This document shows, in pieces, positions 35,061 through 47,170 of a stretch of 64,000 nt of DNA; the stretch's first letter is position 1, and each line of letters begins with the position of its first letter. The notes below the pieces were generated by a model. That model did no database searches. It worked only from the letters and a program-made list of their open reading frames with translations, and was not told the origin of the DNA. Position numbers and translations under genes: made by a program. Location of the stretch: contig JAPEIS010000010.1 in the NCBI GenBank assembly GCA_029531795.1, forward strand, positions 930,001 to 994,000, read 5' to 3'. This DNA comes from Sclerotinia nivalis (Eukaryota; Ascomycota; Leotiomycetes; Helotiales; Sclerotiniaceae).

Positions 35061-36309
35061 ATTGTAAAAGACAAAAAGGAATCTTATACCCTCTCCCGAT
35101 TCTATAACAAATCTAAAAAGATATCTCAATCGATTTCATCATTTATCTTCCGAAAAGCTCTAGATACGATACAATATTTATTATAATCGATCGATTAATC
35201 AAAATGAAGTATTTCCTATTTTGCCGAGGAACTTGTAATTTCGAAAAAGTCTTCTATTTGTTCCTGAAATATATATAAAAGCTTCATAACTTGCTATAGA
35301 TCATTATATCCGATTATAGAGTTCAATTTATCTCTAATTTCTAGAAATATATCTATAAACAATTAGATACTATTTCAAAGCTATCGATAATTTATTATTT
35401 TGAAATTAATAGATAAACAAAAAGAGCGAATATAATATTCGAATAATATCTTCGTTTGTATATATCCTATTTGCAAAACGATTGATCCAAATAGTTATCG
35501 ATCATCGAATTTTCAATTAACTCTATTTAGTCCGAAAGTTTCTATTTATTGTTGTTCTTTGCCAATTACAATTTCCATCCCCGAATGGATTTCGAATCCG
35601 TTGTGTTTTCCGATCACCCTGAAATCCTAAATGTTGAAGAATTCGTCAAAAAGATGAAATCGATCGTCGATCATCTGAAAACCGAACTGATTGCTAATCA
35701 AACCCATTATTCGAAGAATATTGATTCCCATTATTCGTTTGCTTATCGATTCTAATCTGGAGATCTAATTTAGTTTAATGTTAAGAATATCCAAACTTTT
35801 TGTCCTCAAAAGAAGCTAGATTAGAAGAACTTAAATCCCTTCCGAATCCTGAAGACTATAAGTTTGTACGCTTACGAACTGAAGCTTCTAGTTTTTATAA
35901 GAAATTATTCGATCTTTCATATTAATCTGTTGTATCCCGCCAATGATAATTCTATCCCTGATCAATGCAATCCACCCCTCTTTTCTATCGAAATTGAAAA
36001 CATTGAACAATTCGATATAGAGAAAGTCCTGGATTCCCGATAAGAATATTAAGATTATAGTAACCCCCATCTGAAGTATACCATCCAATAGATAGATTAT
36101 AATACGCTTATCGAAGAACCTACAAAGTATTTGAAGAATATTCAAGAACTGATCCATAATTATCACCATCGTTATCCAGATAAACCTAATCCCCCTAATC
36201 GTTTCAACAAAGCTCGACCCTAAAAAGAAAAATACTATTACGGAATCCCTATATAGAATATACAAAGACCGCTCGGGTTCCGATTTATAAGAATCGGCCC
36301 TCAGATAAA
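35061..36309 (+). pseudogene. Gypsy-C remnant: integrase and chromodomain
   Basis: Starts inside integrase just before the D of the catalytic core: ILYPLPI (about 35083), DISIDFI (about 35122), IIIDRLIKMKYF (about 35185-35220), then PFFANYNFHP-like (about 35545), FVKKMKSIVDHLKTELIANQ (35642-35701), and a chromodomain with EKVLDSR (36021) and YLKNIQELIHNYHHRYPDKP (about 36129-36188). These are the hallmark C-terminal blocks of fungal chromoviruses (PLPIP...W.DISIDFI; YLVKW..; YHRRYPDKPGP). It differs in sequence from Gypsy-A and Gypsy-B. Everything upstream (gag to early integrase) is absent at the junction with the Gypsy-B 3' LTR. Confidence 0.82.
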
Positions 36310-36463
36310 TGTAGGCTAGCCCCGGTCGAGGCTAGCGCTACATACAAATGTATTTAAGGAACTACTCCTTCTATAGAAACGTAGCTCTTCGAGCTACGTC
36401 TTATTAATAAAAATGATTTCTGTTATTCTATCTGCTGCCTCCGTGATACGATATCTTATACTA
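36310..36463 (+). repeat. Candidate Gypsy-C 3' LTR, hairpin-rich
   Basis: GC-richer patch right after the chromodomain. It begins TGTAGGCTAGCC and soon shows GGCTAGCGCTACA, an inverted pair; a second hairpin, ACGTAGCTCTTCGAGCTACGT, lies at about 36380-36400. It may end near CTACG at 36463. No partner LTR is in the window, so limits are guesses. Confidence 0.35.
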
Positions 36464-36996
36464 CGTTTGAGGATTCTTCAGCTCTCAAATTAAATTTCTG
36501 AAATTTTATTTTATTTAAATCTTCAATACTTGTATCTTTGTGATCATCATTAATAATAATATCAAATCTTCGAAATATAATGAGTATATTAAATTTAAAT
36601 TTCATCGAATATTTCATTTGAATCTCTAATCTTTTATCTTGAGAAAATATATTTTCATCTAACGATTATAATAAAAGCTTCTTTTTTGATGATTCGGATT
36701 TAAAAGATATTTCTATCTTCTACTTTGAAACTTTTATATCCAATTTTGTATTCTTATAAATCTTTCTTTCAAATTATATTTACTCTTTGATATTAGTTTC
36801 CTTTACTGAAAGAAAATGAATACTCGATCTTGATTGAATATCTCGAATTTCGAATCTCAAAGTAATATCAGTTGCAATGTTCTTTTTAATTGTTTTGATA
36901 ATATTTCTAATAACGATTCGCAACTTTCCTATATAAACTAAATCTTTAGAATCATCAAGGAAGTAAAATTTGTACTTTGCCGAATCAAATATCTTA
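36464..36996. other. AT-rich spacer, nothing recognised
   Basis: No reading frame with family motifs, no repeat partner in the window. The last two bases before the pogo-like element (36995-36996) are TA, its target duplication. Confidence 0.5.
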
Positions 36997-39180
36997 ACCG
37001 ATATCTCTACATCGTGCACGACCCCACATCTTGCACGCCCTCTATATTACAATTACGATCACTTCAAAATTCGATATTAATTATAATTTATAAAATATAA
37101 AACTACGATTTCTTTTGATATATGAAAAGATATAGTATTATCCAATAGAATCAAAAAATCTTTACTTTATCAATTTCGACGAAATCTTGATATATCGCCT
37201 GGTTTTTGAATGTAATACTTCCTTTTTTTCTTTTATTATTGATTTATTAATTTCTATGATATCATAATCCTTTATAGCTTCCTTAGATATTAGGTCTATA
37301 GTATGAGAATGTTTTGAAATCATTTGAACTTTTTTAATAGAAGGTATTAATGATTTCTGAGTTTTTTTTATCCTTTCCTTAGTATTATATACAATTTGAT
37401 GATCAATTTCTTTTTGCATTACCCTTTTTTTAATCGTTTTATTTTTTTGTTTTCTTTCATTTTTTTTTTCAGTTTCCTTTTACTTTTTAGTTTCCTTTTT
37501 TTGCTCAGTAATTAGTGTTTTAATCGATTGGTAGACTTTAGCTCTTTCAATTTGCAAAGGGAAGTATAAAAAAACATTTTCGTTTTTTTTTTCTATAAGG
37601 TTTAAATGTTTGGAATAAATCCTTTTCTTCTTTTCGATTTTTAGAGTTTTTTTTAAACCCTTTATTTTATACAATTGGATATTAGCATTAGCTGTATTTG
37701 TAAATATAATCTTAAAAAGCTTTTGAATGATATCGGGATCCTATTTGAAACGAAATTCTAATTTGAGGTGATGAAGAGTTTTAGTTGTATATAATATTTT
37801 TATTTTATTCCTTGCAAATTGTATCGATGTAAATAATGTAAAGGTTCTTTTAGATTTGATATTGTAAATGATAATGTTTTTATTTATAGAATAAATACTT
37901 ATTTTTTTGAAAGATTTCAGGATATTATAAATAGTAGTAGATTGAGTTTAAGTTATTTTAAATATCATTTAAAAGTTATATTTTGATATTTTAATAATAT
38001 TTTTGTTTTTATATATTAGATTGTTGAGTTCTATATTATAATTTGTTGAAAAAAAAAAAAGTAGTTTATATCAAGAGGTTGTAGCTGATGTGTAGAGTGG
38101 GAGGGGAGAATCAACAAAATGATCTTCAATTCATTACATTTCGATATAAATTCTATATTTATATAATTAGAATGATTATCTATAATCAATAGACGATATC
38201 CTTTCCCTGTTTTTGAATGAGTATAATATTGAAAGATTTTGATAAGCCAAATGAAGCCGAATATATTCGATAACCATCTATTGTTTGAAGTTCCGAAATA
38301 AGTTTGATCTTTCACTTCTATTTTATCAATCTACATATTTTGTAGATCCTCAGATTTTCCTTTATAAATTAGAATAAAAGGGATAACTGTTCCATCGGTA
38401 TATATATATACTAAAAGGGTGATAAGCTCTTTTGATCCGTTCTGTCTAGCTTTTGTAGTTTTACTACGATTATATACATTAGTATTCATTATCCTTTTCA
38501 TAGTTCTCTTCAGATTAATAAAAAAGCCTTTTTCGTTTCAATTGTATATATTCTTCAATAATATATTGTATTTTGTAATCATTTTTGTTAACTAAATGGA
38601 AAAAAGAAAAGTATTAGTATAACTCTTTTAAATAATAAAATTCAACAACAATATAAAATAATTCAAACCAGATTATAAAAATGCTCAAATATAGCAATTT
38701 TATCAGTTTTCATATACAAATTATTAATATATCGAAGATATTGATTTTGAAGATGTGTTTTATACCTTTTCACAAAATTTGCTGTTCAATTCTTTCTTAG
38801 AGAGCGGTCTATGATCTCTTCCGTAAGGTTTTTGATTATACAGTTTATAAGAGGTATAGATCTTTATATCAACTTATTAATCTGATTAATTAAAGTCTCT
38901 TTTTGCTCTTTTGAAAGAGATTAGTAAATTTCAGTATATACGGTATTGCAAAAGGTGGTTTTGTCTTTATGATGTCGAAAAAGCGTCGAACGATTGATTT
39001 TGAAGAAATTAGTTATTTGAGTATATTTAGGATGCTCTATATCTTTAATTTGAGCTAATGCGAGCTTTATACGGGCCTCTGGAGGTATATCATCGTTGTA
39101 TCCGTCCATAATGGTTGATATTTTATAAAATTAAAAGTGTGTGCAAGATGTGGGGTCGTGCACGATATAGGGATATCGGT
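36997..39180 (-). mobile_element. pogo/Fot1-type (Tc1/mariner superfamily) DNA transposon
   Basis: A 2,184-bp element bounded by 40-bp inverted repeats (36997-37036 and 39141-39180) that begin ACCGATATC and contain CGTGCACGACCCCACATCTT. They differ at 2 positions, both C/T. TA flanks both ends (36995-36996, 39181-39182), the canonical target duplication. The minus strand encodes a transposase relic. Confidence 0.88.
37159..39109 (-). pseudogene. pogo/Fot1-like transposase, frameshifted
   Basis: Minus strand. The N-terminal helix-turn-helix region (MDGYNDDIPPEARIKLALAQ..., 39109-38921) matches the psq-type DNA-binding end of pogo transposases. The DDE core follows in pieces: NEKGFFINL (first Asp changed to Asn, about 38550), TDGTVIPFILIYKGK (about 38350-38400), YRLLIIDNHSNY (about 38170) and LPSHSTHQLQPLDI (about 38060-38100). 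The C-terminal, Lys-rich region is at 37674-37162. At least two frame changes and many stops occur. The enzyme would bind the 40-bp ends and cut at TA. Confidence 0.82.
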
Positions 39181-39205
39181 TAGTTTCTTTAAGGGTCGTT
39201 ATAAC

Positions 39206-39309
39206 TGTCACGGGGCTAGAACTCTACCACTAGGCCACGAAACCCCTAAAAGGGTAGAAGTAGTTTGATCGGTATCAATACTATTCGATAGAGTTATAAA
39301 CCCATAATA
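39206..39309 (-). repeat. TRIM 3' LTR (minus orientation)
   Basis: 104 bp. On the plus strand it starts TGTCACGGGGCTAGAACTC and ends AACCCATAATA; the latter is CCCGTGACA after transitions. Confidence 0.82.
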
Positions 39310-39536
39310 CTATTTCCCCTTCCGGTCCGGAAATAGAACAGCCAGACAACCCCTGCCCCGGTAGTCTTGGGTATAGTTAGGTTTTTTTCGTCCCTGTTTC
39401 GGAATGGCACCGCGAAGCGAACAAGCTAGGTCACCTATTGGTTCATGCTATCTGAAAAGCGGGCCCCCTTTGCTTTTCCTTTGATTAATCTAAAGTATCG
39501 CTTTATTAACTAATCTTCGGATATGATCAAATTAAT

Positions 39537-39640
39537 TATTATAAAGTTAAAACTTTATTATTAGATTATGAAATCTTTAAAAGAGTAGAAATAGTTTGAT
39601 CGGTATCAATATTACTCGATAGAATTATAAACCCGTGATA
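39537..39640 (-). repeat. TRIM 5' LTR (minus orientation)
   Basis: 104 bp with the same length and order of motifs as 39206-39309 (TTTGATCGGTATCAA, TACTCGATAG), but with most G of one side changed to A. Confidence 0.78.
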
Positions 39641-42600
39641 CTACTATTATAGTAGTAATAGAATGCTTTATGATATAATAATATTCTATAAAGGAAGAAG
39701 AAGATACTAGAAAGAATATCGATTATATAAAGAATAAATACTTTAGATATCTATATAGACTAGTTAGAAACAGATTACGAATCTATAACAATATTTTTTT
39801 CTTTAAAATCTAGTTTGTCTTTAAACTATTGATAAAACCTTTTTACAAAACAATTATTCAAATAAAGTCTTATTTAGATACTTCAAATTCCTGAATTATG
39901 AAACCATTCTTCAAATTTTAAAATCGGTTTAAAATTTAAAATACTATTTTCCTATTCAAACAAACTATACTTTCTTTCTTGTTAATCGTTATAAGATCTT
40001 TATAGGAACTAAAACTAACAACAATATTATAACATCTAGATAATCCAAAACCTATAATGGTGATCTAGGTTTCTCGGGATATAAATAGTAATATTCGATC
40101 AGAATCTTCTTATTACCTGTTAGATTTGATATTGATTACCAGATTGATATATAGTATCTCTATTTGATTTGATAATAATGGCCATCTTCATTATGATTAT
40201 CGAATGTACTCTCAAATATCCATTTCTGAACTAATTCTTCTTTTCTATTTTCTCTTTCGAAAATTCCATCTTTTATAGTTTTCGATTTCGATTCGTTGAT
40301 TATAATTTGTCCTGGAAAATAAAGTTTTGGATATGCTAATCTTAATAATGAATAATAGAATACTAAAAAGATTCGTATATTTTCTAATAACTCGATCAAA
40401 CAAATATATAGATAAACCTTTATTATTTTGTATAATCCGATTCATTTGTCGTTAAGCTTTTTTACTTTACGAAATATTTTTATGTTTTTCGTATTTATAT
40501 ATACTTTCTATCCTTTTGTATATCGTAATGAATCTGATCTATTCCAATTTATATATTCCTTGTAGATTGCAATGGATTGCTTTGCAAATGCTCTGAATTG
40601 ATTTAGAATATACTTTATTCTATTAGCTGTATTATTTCTCTTGAAAAATTCACATTTTTGAACTATTATCATATTTAAAGAACAGGGATTACTAGATTCT
40701 ACATCTAATTATGAATTGAAATTATAATTCGTAAAGAATAATAAACAATCTATCATTTCAGAAATCAAATTGTTTGAAGCAAATTCTATTAAGAATAATC
40801 ATTCCATTCAATCGTTTTGATAAAAGTTTATGAATATATACAAATACTATTCTAAAATTGAATTGATTCATTCCGTTTGATCATTTATCTACAGATAAAA
40901 CACTAAACTGTATTTAAAGACTATTCCCAATCGTTTAGAAAATTATATCCAAAATCCTAATACGAATTGTATTCCCCAATCTGAAATGATATTTTCCGGT
41001 AAACTATATAATATATAAATACTATTAATGAAAACATTAATCAATTCTTTTATTACCAAAAATCTTGTATTTATGAAATATTTCATTTTTATTAATCTAT
41101 AAACAATTATTAATATATATTGGTATATTGAATTATAGTATTTGCAATCTAGCAAAGATATAATATAATTGATCGAAATATCTGATTACAATCGGAAAGG
41201 AACAGACAATGATTTCAGGAAATTTAAAAGAGATAATTTCGGGGATTTTGTTCGAATACAAAGTTTATAAACTTAAATATAAACATCTATTTCTTAATAT
41301 ATTTGTAGCCATTAATAGCTTCTAAAAACCAAATCAATAATCTTCGTACAATTAAAGTGATCAATAAAGCCCGATAAATATATTCTATATAAAATTTGTA
41401 TTTTCAATTTGTTATCAAAAGAAATTCAAAGTTTTTTATAATAATAAATCTTATTATTGTAAATATAACAATCGTGTATAATTATTCGTAAAGTTTTTCT
41501 GAATTCTTTTGATTATTTGATTGTAAAGAGATCCTCGATTGCTGATATTAATTGTTTGACTATATCTAATCTATTGTATATTATATTAATGAATTCATCG
41601 ATAAACTTGTTTTCGAATAGTATTGTCTAATCTATTGCAGCTAATAAAAGATCATCTGTAAATTCTTTGTATAAATCTATATCGAATCTATCGATAAATA
41701 AAATAATATACTTCTGGTTTTTTAAACATTCATCGTTGAAATCAAAAATATCAAATCGATCCTCTCATCGGCAACTCAAAGTATTTAAACAAATTGCTTT
41801 GATTCCTAATCGATAAACAATTCTAAAATTGTATTGAAATAGAAACTCTAATTATTATACTTGATATTGATTTAATACTTTTATTATTATAAAGTATTCC
41901 AGATTCTTGTAATCGATCAAGATTTCGAATTTCTATTAGGATCCTTGTAATTCTGATCGTTATTCCTTTATCGATTTAATAATAATTAATAGCTCTTTAT
42001 TGTAGATTTTATAATTATATTCAACAACTGAATCCTTCAAAGAAAAATATACTATTAATCGTAAAACGTTATTATTATTGTATTAAAAAAATACCCTTTT
42101 TGAAATCCAATCCGAAATATCTGTTTTCAATACAGTTTTCCTATTATAATTAAAACAAACAAATACTAAGGCTATTGTAAATACATTTTTTAGATTCTCG
42201 AATACTATTGTATAATCGTTCTTCTATTGCCAATCTACTTCTTTCCATAAAAGATTATTTAAAGGAAAATAGATCTTTAAAAAGTCTTTTATAAATCAAT
42301 AATAAAAGTTTACAAAATCAAAGAATCGTTATAGATCTTTAATAGATATTGATTATATTAAAAAAATAATAATTAATACTTTATCTTGATTCATTTTTAT
42401 ACCATCAATTATAATTATAAAATCTAAGTATTTTGTAGAAATTATTTTGAATTTGTATTTATTAATATCGATTTGTAAATCAGCATCTTGTAGTTTCTGA
42501 ACTATATTACAAATATATTCTCGATATTAATTCTTATTCTCGGAATATATAAAAACATTATCGAAGTATACAATACAATATTTATTCAATTCATTAAACA

Positions 42601-45600
42601 AAATATAAAGATTCTTTTTTAAATATCAATTCTATTTTGTAATCCTATACTCGATATAAAAGAAATATATTTATATAACGAAATAAGAAAACAGATAGCT
42701 TGTTTTGAAATCATAAAAGAAACTTTTCTTTGATCTTATTATTATTAAAGGGTGATTTACTATTGAGGAATTTCTCGATATCTATCTCTATTATTTTTCG
42801 AAAGTATTCTGATTGATAACAATAATAAACAAAATCATAAAACTTCGAAAACACTTTGATTAATATATCAACAATATTATCTCTTCTATATAATACATCC
42901 TTGAAATTCTATTCTTAAAAAGTCAGAACAATTGTTGTTTTATATAAATATTCTTATCGGATAATCTTTTTTGCTCGATCTAAATCCTCTCATATAAAAT
43001 ATATAACTTTTACTTTATCTTATTAATAAAAAAATATAAAACTAATAATTTATAATCAACAAATATTATCTAAATCTAATCTTGTATTGAAAGTAATCTC
43101 GATTTGCTCTTTTGGAATTGGAACTAATAACAATAATAAGGATTCATTCTTTGATATTAACTTTGGTTGATATTATCTAATAATCTTTTGTACAAATTTA
43201 TATTAAATGAAACATCGATTTAGTATCATTTGTACCTGAAACGATATCTCATTATTGCAAACTTGTATATAATAATAGTTTATATTAGATATCAAAATCT
43301 TATCGATTAACAAATCGATTCCAGAATCTTCTATAGATTTATAATCTTCATTTATAAAACCTAATTCATTGTAATTTCGCCTTGATTGTTTTTTTAAGAT
43401 TGTTTTAAAATTTTGAGTATACATTTTGTTATCTTTGTTTTTATTTTCAACAAACAATAATAGATAACAAAAAAAGTTCTTCTTTATTTTGAAAAGAAAC
43501 ATTTTGATTAAAAATAATATATCAAAGATTTTATCGATAGATAGTTTAATAAATATACTACTTTTTTATATTTGATTTGTATATATTAATAAAGGAATTA
43601 TTAATATTTGTATTGGATTGAATGTATTATAAGAATAACAATATATTATATAATATTGAGAATTGAAAGAGAGAATTATATTTTATTAGTTTATATATAG
43701 ATTATAGCATTATAATTATAATAATTCGAAAATAATTAGAGTTTCCTTGAAAAGTTTTATAATGAAGAATAATTATATTTCTTTATATTGTTTCATTATT
43801 ATATTTATTATAAAATAGTTAGTGATAATATCTATAATATTTTCATTTGCTAAATGGAATTCGCGATAATATAATAAAAATTGAATTAGAATATTGTTTC
43901 GATTAATAAAAGAATAATCAACGAAGGTCTTTCCTGAATATTCATTATCAATCAAATTGATTATATTGAAGAGAAAAGAATATATTAGGAATATAATAAT
44001 TTGAACAAATAAAGATTCACTATTTATAGAATTGAGTTGTAAAGATTATTTGCTAATTATTGTTTGTTATATTCATTCTGTATTTTTTGATAACCTTTGT
44101 AAACGATTTATTACAAAGATTAAGCTTTTCTTGAATGTTTTTGTATAGATATAAATAATAGTAATATTGTATTGCAAGGAAATATATTAGATATATTTTT
44201 CAATAGTATTAATATTTTTTCTTCAACGAAATTATTAAACATATTAAGGTATTGTTATTGATAATTATTATAACCCTAATAATTATTTTATTGGAAACTT
44301 CTATAATCGATTGAATTAAAAAAACAATATTATTAAACTTGAGATTGTATTTAATATCCCTTTTATTGATAATTACCTCGATTAATTGAATTACTTGAAC
44401 CGTATTGTTATTGTAATTGATGATTACCTCTCAAATAATTACTTTTATAAAAATTTCCTTTATATCCACTTGCGTTTCTTATAATATCAACTTATTTCTT
44501 TGCTTCGCAATCTATAACTTTATAACTAGATTGTTTATAAAAATAGTATAAATCGTAAAGATATTCATATTCTCTTTATATTTGTTTCGGAATTCTAATT
44601 ACATCGAAGTCTATAGAATCATCTTGAATATAAGGTACTAACAATATTAATATTGAGTATAAATTAAATTAGATTTTAAAAAGTTTATACTATAATACTT
44701 ATTATCCCAATAGTTTTGATTCCAAACTTGAAACTTCTTTCTTCATTCTTCAATATCAATAAGTTCGCAAAAATTTGAATCGCCTTTTATTAATATCTTC
44801 AATTTGTCGATGACTTTTTGTTTCATTATGAGGATTATTTCTCGAGGAGTTTTACTATTAAGTATATTCAAATATTCCAATTGTAAATAAAAAAAGAGAA
44901 ATAAGATTTTTTTGTTTATTCTAAATTTATCGAATTTAATTACTGCTTTGTATTCAGCATCAATTGAAATATAAAGACTATCGAGTTTCTTCAGGAATAT
45001 ATCTATAATAATAAATTTTAATATATTATTTATAATCTCTTTTATATCTTTTTATCTTTTTTATTAAATTGTTTTTTTCCAAAAAAAAAATTATATATAA
45101 CAATTTCTTTTATTCTATATCGAAAATTATAATATCGTTTTTTCAACAAATATATAAATCCATCTTTCAATCTTTATATTTGCTTTTTCAAATCAAAAGA
45201 TCTGTTTTTTCATCTTTGAATGATTCAGAATTCTTCGTAATTTGTTATAATCGATAGATTGATACAGAAAAGTTTGAATCGATAAATTATTGATCAAATT
45301 GTTTTCGAAAAATAAAATTTTGAATTATTAATCTAATATTGATTGTATTATTTAATTGTAGATCTTTTTGTAATATATATATCTCTTATTAATATTATTC
45401 TATTTGAATTAATATCTACTTTATAAAATCAAATAGATATTATATATATACAACAACTTCGAAATTTTGTATATTAATAAATATATCGAAAACAAAAATT
45501 GGATCTTTAAAATCTTCATCTTTAATATTGGAAAGTTTATATACAAACTATTGATAATTAAAAAAAACAAATTTAATATATTCTCAAAACTTGAGTATTG

Positions 45601-46020
45601 TCTTTGATTGAACTAAAGGTATCGATAGCTCTAATAGAATTGATTGAGTGATATCTAATATAATAATAAATTATTTAAAACAATCTTAAAAACTAAGATA
45701 TGATTGTGAAGTCTTTGATTTCGATTATATAATAATATATTGCTAATCAAATCAAAATCTAAATCTAAATCAAAATCTAAATATAAATCTAGATTTAGAT
45801 CTAAGTTTGAGTTTAAATTGGAATCGAATTAATATATTATTTATTGTTTATCGATATATTATTAATCGAAGTTTCCGAATATTTTGTAAAGTTGATTATT
45901 TGGCAAAACTAGACTGTCTTTTCCGTTCAACAATAGAATCTTTGTAAAGGGTAGAATATACTATTATAATAATAGTAGGATACTTTATAATATAATTGTG
46001 ATGAATTACAGAGCTTATTG
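39641..46020 (-). mobile_element. Gypsy-B copy 3, minus strand, heavily decayed
   Basis: Minus-strand fragments in Gypsy-B order. Protease: IDNEYSGKTFVDYSF (about 43955-43900). RT: NKYCIVYFDNVFIYS (about 42590-42540; YLDD changed to YFDN). Integrase: LIKMKYFINT and LPENIISDWGIQFVLGF (41155-40943). Chromodomain end: QKWIFESTFDNHNEDGHYY (about 40245-40165), LIEYYYLYPEKP (about 40100). All are closest to Gypsy-B copies 1 and 2. Possible LTR relics: 39648-39720 and 45962-46040 share about 60 bases (TATTATAATAATAG...CTTTATRATATAAT). Almost every frame is closed within 20-60 codons, so this is the oldest or most mutated copy. Confidence 0.75.
45747..45812. repeat. AAATCT short tandem repeat with inverted end
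   Basis: Repeated AAATCT/AAAATCT units (about eight), ending with ATCTAGATTTAGATCTAAG, the same unit inverted. Lies in the 5' part of Gypsy-B copy 3. Confidence 0.75.
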
Positions 46021-46727
46021 TAAAAAGGAGAAGAATTGGTTTGACTGATCTTTTATTATACAGCCCGAAGGGTTGTTTATATATCCCCTATGGGGCGCTA
46101 GCACCCCCGATCGGGATGTCACTAGGGATCGAAGGTTCTTCGGCTTATACCATAACTAATCTGATTTTGGAACAGACCTTCGGTTTGTTCCGGTATTCTT
46201 ATTTCTTTATATATCCTCTATTTCATATGATCTTGTTCATATAGAATGTATTTCCGAGGCAATATTTTCGATATCAACAAATGAAACTATAGATATATTA
46301 TTCTTCGAATAACAATTGTTCGATCTCTATACCCCCGAGATTCTACACATCCTCCCATCGAGGATTTTGGCTATACTGCAGATTGAAGTAATTGTTTCAA
46401 TTGTAAATACATTGTTTACTAATAAATCGTATCAATTGTTTGTTTGCTAAATTACAATATACTTCTTTTTTTTGTTTAAAGTTGTAACTATTGTAGGAAA
46501 ATCGGTTTTTTTGTTCTCTACACTGCAATCTTTCTACTTGTTTTTGTAAACCCCCCAATAATAGAATATCATAGAAATATAAATTGTTGATTTAATGAAA
46601 ATTATATATTTTCATTTCCATTTTTCTTTGATTGAATTTTCTTATTGTCTTTCATTCTTCCTTTTCTTTCTCAATATAAATTCCAACGATAAACTATATA
46701 TCTCTTTGTTCTCTACTTCTACATTTA
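46021..46727. other. Spacer with a GC-richer patch, no gene called
   Basis: 46050-46210 is GC-richer than its surroundings and holds small hairpins (CAGCCCGAAGGGTTG, CCCTATGGGGCG, CCGATCGGGATG, GAACAGACCTTCGGTTTGTTC). A 67-codon open frame there (46041-46244) has no family features. It may be a solo LTR or TRIM-like relic. The rest is plain AT-rich sequence. Confidence 0.4.
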
Positions 46728-46890
46728 TGTTACGGGTTCATTTCCCTTCACCTGCACGTGATCATGTGTGCCTTAGGCACACATGCATACACTCACTTCT
46801 ATATAGTCAGGTCATCTCCTTGACCTTCTTCTTCTTCTTGTAGTACAACAATAGATCAAACCTATATATACCTTTTTCCTTACTGTAATA
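46728..46890 (+). repeat. Gypsy-B copy 2, 5' LTR
   Basis: 163 bp starting TGTTACGGGTTCATTTCCC and ending TACTGTAATA. It is homologous along its length to the two LTRs of copy 1. Confidence 0.9.
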
Positions 46891-47170
46891 GTTTATATTA
46901 CCCTTTCAAAGGCTCCGTTATTTTACGAAGTGATCTAACCTTGCCAAATCATTTACAAGCTTCTGTATCTATTTTCGATTGCTTTTGCGCTATTGTAACT
47001 CGCCTGTTTTTATATAGTTGCATTTCTTATCTGTTTTTGTGCAGCTTTTGATTCCTGATTGTTTTTGTATGATTGTATTTATTCGTAAACTTCTGTATTT
47101 ATTTTTGATTGCTTTTGTGTAATTGCAAATTCCTTATCGATTACTTTGTACAATTGTAATTCTTTTTATA

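Larger units (their letters stand above)
39206..39640 (-). mobile_element. TRIM: miniature LTR retrotransposon, two 104-bp LTRs
   Basis: Two 104-bp direct repeats (39206-39309 and 39537-39640), both homologous to the solo copy at 10175-10278 in inverse orientation, bound a 227-bp non-coding, GC-richer interior. Read on the minus strand, a purine-rich GGAAGGGGAAATAG stands immediately before the 3' LTR, where a polypurine tract belongs. There is no coding capacity, so it depended on another element for movement. The right copy (39537-39640) is more RIP-eroded. Flanking 5-mers (ATAAC and CTACT) do not match, so one edge may have been rearranged. Confidence 0.75.

Noticed and set aside
37010..39167. 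Shorter pogo element limits starting at CATCGTGCACG with TA outside
   Set aside because: The inverted match extends 13 bases further out on both sides to ACCGATATC, again flanked by TA, so the longer element 36997-39180 is preferred.
39648..46040. Confident LTR pair for Gypsy-B copy 3
   Set aside because: Only about 60 bases at each end are alike, and they are not recognisably related to the 163-bp Gypsy-B LTR; kept as a remark only.
46041..46244. 67-codon open frame in the GC-richer patch
   Set aside because: The frame coincides with a series of hairpins, has no family features and is near chance length for that composition.
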